From Halopseudomonas xinjiangensis (GTDB lineage: Bacteria; Pseudomonadota; Gammaproteobacteria; Pseudomonadales; Pseudomonadaceae), in assembly GCF_900104945.1 (NCBI RefSeq), contig NZ_LT629736.1, forward strand, positions 1,736,001 to 1,800,000: a DNA stretch of 64,000 nt, read 5' to 3'. The notes under the pieces were generated by a model. The model did not search any database. It worked only from the letters and a program-made list of their open reading frames with translations, and was not told where the DNA came from. Below, piece after piece: positions 59,529 to 64,000 of this stretch. Position 1 is the stretch's first letter; the number at the start of each line of letters is the position of its first letter. A program made the position numbers and the translations under genes.

Positions 59529-59656
59529 AGGCTCGAACCGCTGTTCAAGCCAAACATTCGATTATCGTTGTCGGACATGCGTACTCGCTTTTGCCAGGAG
59601 GTCGGACGACCTCAGAACTTAACCATAGTCGACCCCAGCATGGCTGCGTCAGCGCA

Positions 59657-60544
59657 TCATGTTCCGGCACTCTGCCCCACGAGCCAATCAAGGAATTGTC
59701 TGACCGGCTTTCGCCTCTCTCGACCAGGCGTACATAGCGCAAGGAAGCTCGCGCCCGGGATCGTGACATCCCCTCTATGCTGAACGAGCAGTCCTCGCTT
59801 TAGACTGTCACCTGCGAGCGTCAGGCTCGCCAGGATGTACCCCTGTCCGGCTATTGCAGCCTGCAGCGCATAATGCTCGTCGTCGTACTCGATAAAACGC
59901 GCATCTTCCAGCCAACTATCGTAGCCAGCTTTGCTGCACCACTGCGCCCAAGACGCTGGACATCCTGTCCTCCCGTACCATGCCGGATCAATTAGCTCTC
60001 GAGGCTTCTGATCTACTACATTGGCGTAATTTGGGCTAACAAACACTCCGAATTCTTCGGTCATGAGTTTTATTTGATGCAAGTCCGGATATTCTTTCAC
60101 GCTAGATCTAATAGCCAAGTCGAAACTACTGTCCGTCTCTATATCTAGAACCTCGTTCGACGTTTCTATTCGGACACTGTGGTCGGGAAAAGCACTGTAG
60201 AAACTTCCCAGTTTTGGAATGAGCCATAACGCTGCAAAGGATGGAGTAGTCGTCACGCGAACAATACCTGACTCTGCATCTGGGACAAATCTATCAAGAT
60301 GTGCGGACAGGTCACTAAAGGTTTGATGGACCTGTCGAGAAAGAAGTCGACCTTCATTGGTGAGCGATAAACCAGCGCGCAACCGATCGAAAAGCTTAAC
60401 TCCCAGCGACACCTCAAGGTTTCTAATCTGCAGCGATACGGCTGCCGGGGTCACCGATAGCTCGTCTGCAGCGTCTCTTAGACTGCCTAGCCGAGACGCA
60501 GATTCGAAGGAACGCAAGGCGTTCAACGGCAGTTTTCTGAACAT
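59657..60544 (-). CDS. LysR-type regulator, GcvA-like, divergent from PACE pump
   Basis: A 295-residue LysR regulator. HTH: PLNALRSFESASRLGSLRDAADELSVTPAAVSLQIRNLE. The effector domain has PSFAALWLIPKLGSFYSAFPD. The longest frame starts at a TTG one codon earlier; the ATG at 60544 is preferred. Base composition is visibly lower in GC than the flanking genes and codon choice differs, suggesting acquisition. In Acinetobacter, AceR is a LysR regulator divergent from the PACE pump AceI; the arrangement here is the same. Confidence 0.88.
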   Translation of the reverse strand: MFRKLPLNALRSFESASRLGSLRDAADELSVTPAAVSLQIRNLEVSLGVKLFDRLRAGLSLTNEGRLLSRQVHQTFSDLSAHLDRFVPDAESGIVRVTTTPSFAALWLIPKLGSFYSAFPDHSVRIETSNEVLDIETDSSFDLAIRSSVKEYPDLHQIKLMTEEFGVFVSPNYANVVDQKPRELIDPAWYGRTGCPASWAQWCSKAGYDSWLEDARFIEYDDEHYALQAAIAGQGYILASLTLAGDSLKRGLLVQHRGDVTIPGASFLALCTPGRERRKPVRQFLDWLVGQSAGT

Positions 60545-60582
60545 CAAAGCGTCTCTGGCAAGAAAAACTTAATGGGCTTCAG

Positions 60583-60592
60583 TCTAGCTAGA
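60583..60592. promoter_or_regulatory. Candidate LysR operator in the LysR/PACE intergenic region
   Basis: TCTAGCTAGA is a perfect ten-base palindrome in the 163-base divergent gap. Position and symmetry would suit a LysR regulator, but no consensus is known for this protein. Confidence 0.35.
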
Positions 60593-60707
60593 TTGCTCAA
60601 CTGCATCAATTGCTCCCAAATCGCTTTCAGTCTCGGTGACCTGTTAACGCACCGAGGCTCTTCTGCGAAATCCATACGGGGCAATATGCCCAGGAGGAGG
60701 CTGAAAG

Positions 60708-61157
60708 ATGCAAGGTCCTAAAAGAAAGGTATTCCAAGCACTTCTATACGAAGCATTAGCGGTTTTCTTCATATCTCCAGCTTTCGCCTACAGCTACAAT
60801 AGCGACCTTGCACATTCTACGACGCTTTCCATTATCATTTCGCTTATAGCCGTAGCCTGGAACATGGCATATAACTACTCGTTTGAGCGATGGGAAGACA
60901 AGCAGGAACAGCATAGGCGTACTTTCTCCAGACGGGTCGTTCACTCGGTAGGATTCGAGGGTGGCCTGACGGTTATGTTATTGCCGCTCCTGAGCTATTG
61001 GTTGCATATCTCGTTGCTAGAAGCCTTGATGGCCAACATGGCGCTGTTTGCTTTCTTCTTTCTTTATGCGTTCATATTCCAATGGGCGTTCGACAAGGTT
61101 TTCGGTGCGCCTCTCTCGGCGAAAGCCATAGAGGCAACAGACGCACCACCGGGCTGA
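60708..61157 (+). CDS. PACE family efflux transporter
   Basis: A 149-residue inner-membrane protein with four hydrophobic helices arranged as two bacterial-transmembrane-pair repeats. Family marks: RKVFQALLYEALAVFF at the start, AVAWNMAYNYSFERWE with the conserved Asn-Tyr-Glu region, and ALFAFFFLYAFIFQWAFDKVFG. PACE pumps export biocides such as chlorhexidine and short-chain diamines using a proton gradient. AGGAGGAGG is a strong ribosome binding site. It shares the lower GC of the divergent LysR gene. Confidence 0.92.
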   Translation: MQGPKRKVFQALLYEALAVFFISPAFAYSYNSDLAHSTTLSIIISLIAVAWNMAYNYSFERWEDKQEQHRRTFSRRVVHSVGFEGGLTVMLLPLLSYWLHISLLEALMANMALFAFFFLYAFIFQWAFDKVFGAPLSAKAIEATDAPPG

Positions 61158-61205
61158 CCTCGATGATGCGCGTTGCCGCCATAGGACACGAACAGGCCGG
61201 CCAGC

Positions 61206-62261
61206 CTAGCTCGCCTTGGCCTTCTCCGAGGAGTCGTCAGCGAGACGCTCTAGAAACATCGCCAACGCCACCTCCTCGGCTTTCAACCCCTTTCGTACTC
61301 TCGGCTTGGGCAGCTTGGATAGCTCGCCCAGGCTGAAATGCTCCAGCACCGCCGGGTGGATGTAGCACTTGCGGCAGACTGCGGGCGTGTTGCCGAGTTG
61401 CTTGGACACGTCCTTGACCATGGCTACCACATGCCGCTTCGCGTCTGATTCTGGCTGCCACTCCAGCTCGCGCAACACTGCCAGCGCCATCGCGGTACCG
61501 GCCCAGGTGCGGTAATCCTTGGCGGTGAAATCGGCGCCGGTAATACGGTGCAAGTATTCGTTAACGTCGGACGAACTCACAGTATGCCGGGCACCGTTTT
61601 CGTCCAGGTACTGAAAGAGGTTTTGCCCCGGCAAGTCCTGGCAGCGCTTGACGACCTTTGCCAGGCGACGGTCCTTGACGCTGACCTCATGCTCGACTCC
61701 GCTCTTGCCGCGAAACTGGAATTTGATCTCGCTGCCTTTGATATCGACATGACGATCACGCAGCGTGGTCAGCCCGTAGGATTTGTTGTCCCGGGCGTAT
61801 TGGGTATTACCAACACGAATCAGCGTGGCATCCAGCAGCATCACCACGGTGGCCAGAACCTTCTCACGCGTAAAGCCCGGCTCGGCGATCTGCGCTTCGA
61901 GCTGTTTGCGCAGTTTTGGCAGAGCCTTGCCGAACGCCTGCAGGCGGGTGTACTTGTCGGCGTCGCGCACCTCGCGCCAGCGCGGATGATAGCGATACTG
62001 CTTGCGGCCACGCGCATCACGGCCGGTGGCCTGCAAATGCCCGCGCGGATCGGCGCATATCCATACGTCTGTATACGCTGGCGGCACTGCAAGGGAGTTG
62101 AGGCGCTCGATCTCGTCGGCATCAGTGATGCGCTTGCCCTGGGTATCGAAATACTGAAACTTGCCTCGCACTTTCCTGCGGGTGATGCCGGGCTGGGTGT
62201 CGTCGACGTAATGTAGATCGCGAGGCAGGTCGGCTTGCGACGCGGAATCGGGCATAGGCAT
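61206..62261 (-). CDS. DNA topoisomerase IB
   Basis: A 351-residue poxvirus-type type IB topoisomerase that relaxes supercoils through a 3'-phosphotyrosyl bond. Catalytic Tyr300 lies in CRKCYIHPAVLEHF. The active-site Arg/Lys residues are seen in LLDATLIRVGNTQYARDNKSYGLTTLRDRHV and KFQFRGKSGVEHEV, and the late His is in RTWAGTAMALAVL-type context. The N-terminal block GITRRKVRGKFQYFDTQGKRI is also typical. The frame is open to 62441; the ATG at 62261 is chosen because homology begins about there. Confidence 0.92.
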   Translation of the reverse strand: MPMPDSASQADLPRDLHYVDDTQPGITRRKVRGKFQYFDTQGKRITDADEIERLNSLAVPPAYTDVWICADPRGHLQATGRDARGRKQYRYHPRWREVRDADKYTRLQAFGKALPKLRKQLEAQIAEPGFTREKVLATVVMLLDATLIRVGNTQYARDNKSYGLTTLRDRHVDIKGSEIKFQFRGKSGVEHEVSVKDRRLAKVVKRCQDLPGQNLFQYLDENGARHTVSSSDVNEYLHRITGADFTAKDYRTWAGTAMALAVLRELEWQPESDAKRHVVAMVKDVSKQLGNTPAVCRKCYIHPAVLEHFSLGELSKLPKPRVRKGLKAEEVALAMFLERLADDSSEKAKAS

Positions 62262-62349
62262 TTCTCTGGGTACGCAATCAGCTGGATATATCTGATTGAC
62301 CGCTGCGTTGTGCGGTTGTGCCCAAAAGGCGTGCGAGCAAAGGCTTGGC

Positions 62350-63189
62350 TCAGCCTTTCTGCGCAAGGCACTCCTGCTTGAGCCACACCCTTGGCGACAT
62401 TCCGCACTGGGACTTGAATGCGCGTGACAGCGCAGATTCACTGCCGTAACCCGCCTCCTCGGCGATCAATCTGAGCGACTGGCCGTTCTTCAGCCACTTC
62501 TGAACCAAGCCGATTCGCCAGCGCTGGAGGTAGCTGGCGGGCGTTTCACCTACCGCGATTCTGAACTGATTGGCAAACACGCTTCGCGACATACCCGCCT
62601 CGGCCGCCAATGATTCCACCGACCAGTCCTTTTCCGGCGCCTGATGCATTGCAACGATGGCGCGGCGCAGCTGATGGTGAGCAAACCCGGCGAGCAGACC
62701 AACCTGGGTGCCCCCGCTTTCCATCAGTTGCCTCAGCAGTTGAATCAATAACACTTCGAACAGCCGATCAAGCATCGTCTGGCGGCCACAGTTGCTGGCT
62801 TCCGCCTCGGCGAACAGCAAGGTGAGTATCGGAACGCTGTCCGGGAGTTCGGACAACGGCAGGCACACGCATGTGGGCAAGGCATTCGCCAGCGGATTCG
62901 CCGCAGCGCCTTCGAAGGCAATGTGTGCGCAGACGAATTCCGCGCCGTGTTCGCTATCGGTGACGAAGCGATGAGCAGTCGGCCGCGGGTAGAACAGCAA
63001 GGCCGGTCCCTCCAGGCTGTGGGCCTTGCTGTTGCCATGCCAGACCTCCGCTTTCCCTCGCTTGAGCAAATGCAGTTGGCCGTACGGGGCGACCCCATCC
63101 AGCGTGTTCACCCCACATAGCGGACCCGCCTGGAAGGTGCGGGCGCTGACAGAAAAGTGGCCGAGCAATGCAGCAAGTCGATCAACCAT
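62350..63189 (-). CDS. AraC family transcriptional regulator (cupin sensor)
   Basis: A 279-residue regulator. A cupin-type AraC-binding N-terminal domain (GQLHLLKRGKAEVWHG, LLFYPRPTAHRF) is followed by the two-HTH AraC module: WSVESLAAEAGMSRSVFANQFR and SLRLIAEEAGYGSESALSRAFKSQCGMSPRVW. It is divergent from an exported hydrolase (120-base gap), a common arrangement for an AraC protein and the gene it controls. The inducer is unknown. Confidence 0.9.
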   Translation of the reverse strand: MVDRLAALLGHFSVSARTFQAGPLCGVNTLDGVAPYGQLHLLKRGKAEVWHGNSKAHSLEGPALLFYPRPTAHRFVTDSEHGAEFVCAHIAFEGAAANPLANALPTCVCLPLSELPDSVPILTLLFAEAEASNCGRQTMLDRLFEVLLIQLLRQLMESGGTQVGLLAGFAHHQLRRAIVAMHQAPEKDWSVESLAAEAGMSRSVFANQFRIAVGETPASYLQRWRIGLVQKWLKNGQSLRLIAEEAGYGSESALSRAFKSQCGMSPRVWLKQECLAQKG

Positions 63190-63309
63190 AAAATACGATC
63201 CGTCATTAAGTTGAGACTAATTGTGCTAATTCGTACTGCCGCCTACTAGACAATGTTTCTCGTCAACACGCAACGCCACTTACGAAACTCAACCAAAAGG
63301 TAATCAGCC

Positions 63310-64000
63310 ATGAACACATTTACTCGCATCGCCATCGCCGCCGCTTTCGCATCCGCCGCGCTTCCCATCGCTGCGATGGCTGCCGAAGCATCCAGAGAGG
63401 CGACGCGTTCGGCCAGCACCATCATCACCCAGGATGGTGTCGAACTGTATTACAAGGATTGGGGTCCGCAGACTGGCCAGGTCGTCATGTTCAGCCACGG
63501 CTGGCCGCTGAACTCCGACAGCTGGGAAGCACAGATGCAGTTCCTCGCCGACAAAGGCTACCGCGTCATCGCCCACGATCGCCGCGGCCATGGCCGGTCC
63601 AGCCAACCGTGGGAAGGTAATGACATGGACCATTACGCCGATGACCTCGCCGCGGTGATCAACGCGCTGAACGTCAAAGACGTCACCCTGGTGGGCTTTT
63701 CCACCGGTGGTGGCGAAGTAGCCCGCTATATCGGCCGGCACGGTACCGGCCTGGTCAAGAAAGCCGCACTGATCAGCGCCGTACCGCCAATCATGCTGAA
63801 AAGCGACAGCAATCCGAACGGTGTGCCGCTCTCGGTGTTCGACGGCCTGCGCAACGCATCGAATGGAGATCGTTCGCAGCTCTATCTGGATATCGCTTCC
63901 GGTCCCTTCTTCGGCTACAACCGCCCGGGCGCCGAACCGTCGCAAGGCCGTATTCAGTCCTTCTGGAGGCAAGGCATGATGGCCGGCGCCAAGAACACCT
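63310..64000 (+). CDS. Exported haloperoxidase-like alpha/beta hydrolase (3' truncated)
   Basis: The first 230 residues of a gene that runs off the window. A signal peptide at residues 1-25 (cleavage after AAMA) precedes a typical non-heme chloroperoxidase/esterase fold: [35 protein letters not shown], and nucleophile Ser131 in [14 protein letters not shown]. The final Asp and His are outside the window. AAAGGT precedes the ATG. Haloperoxidase activity in this family is a side reaction; an esterase is more likely. The secretion signal is unusual for this branch, whose known members are mostly cytosolic. Confidence 0.85.
   Translation, partial: MNTFTRIAIAAAFASAALPIAAMAAEASREATRSASTIITQDGVELYYKDWGPQTGQVVMFSHGWPLNSDSWEAQMQFLADKGYRVIAHDRRGHGRSSQPWEGNDMDHYADDLAAVINALNVKDVTLVGFSTGGGEVARYIGRHGTGLVKKAALISAVPPIMLKSDSNPNGVPLSVFDGLRNASNGDRSQLYLDIASGPFFGYNRPGAEPSQGRIQSFWRQGMMAGAKNT

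Overview
The window reads as chromosomal DNA of a gammaproteobacterium in the Pseudomonadaceae. It is GC-rich with dense short-gap gene packing, and the block from about 8.6 to 27.2 kb (ABC exporter, PA2817-like protein, tRNA-Glu/tRNA-Gly, GST, DUF815 ATPase, SagS-type hybrid kinase, OspR-type MarR regulator, glutathione peroxidase, MsrB, AlaA, PA2829-like protein, HtpX) follows the PA2817-PA2830 order that I remember from Pseudomonas aeruginosa. A glucosylglycerol-type compatible-solute synthase and three secreted esterase-like proteins fit a salt-adapted lineage such as Halopseudomonas. That genus guess is inference. No phage, insertion sequence, plasmid gene or CRISPR array was seen.

Layout. 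0-8.6 kb: tail of a secreted beta-propeller-like protein, a MFS transporter plus GgpPS osmolyte operon, SprT, a spermidine-synthase-like enzyme, class II DAHP synthase and a secreted SGNH hydrolase. 8.6-11.3 kb: ABC exporter, PA2817-like protein, and a tRNA-Glu/tRNA-Gly operon with a clear promoter and terminator. 11.4-17.7 kb: a four-gene minus-strand operon encoding a TPP enzyme, an enolase-superfamily enzyme, a FAD/Fe-S dehydrogenase and a protein of the Anabaena sensory rhodopsin transducer (ASRT) family. It looks like an uncharacterised hydroxy- or sugar-acid pathway with its own ligand-binding protein. 17.9-27.2 kb: the conserved SagS / oxidative-defence / HtpX block. 27.4-35.1 kb: housekeeping genes (ATP-NAD kinase family, PdxB, EpmC, MATE pump, DUF3080 lipoprotein, TusA, ABM protein, RlmM).

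35.1-45.7 kb is the most distinctive stretch. metE is broken by a one-base deletion next to an intact divergent metR. Three tandem secreted alpha/beta hydrolases follow, each with its own terminator and a shared two-part leader motif. Then come an SDR, a large lipoprotein hydrolase and a QsdR-like TetR regulator, whose start codon is preceded by part of the same motif. 45.7-54 kb: an RstAB-like two-component system, a formamidase-family enzyme, and nrdA-nrdB behind a leader with several NrdR-box-like sites, bracketed by two copies of a long palindromic repeat. 54-64 kb: an Old Yellow Enzyme relative, a small acidic protein, a YbbA/YbbP-like ABC system, a CIA30 protein, an AT-richer LysR/PACE-efflux pair that looks acquired, topoisomerase IB, and an AraC regulator divergent from an exported haloperoxidase-like hydrolase cut by the window end.

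Several listed starts are internal to the longest open frame; ribosome binding sites, overlaps or signal peptides decided them. REP-like elements lie at 22.8, 27.3, 33.9 and 52.4 kb.
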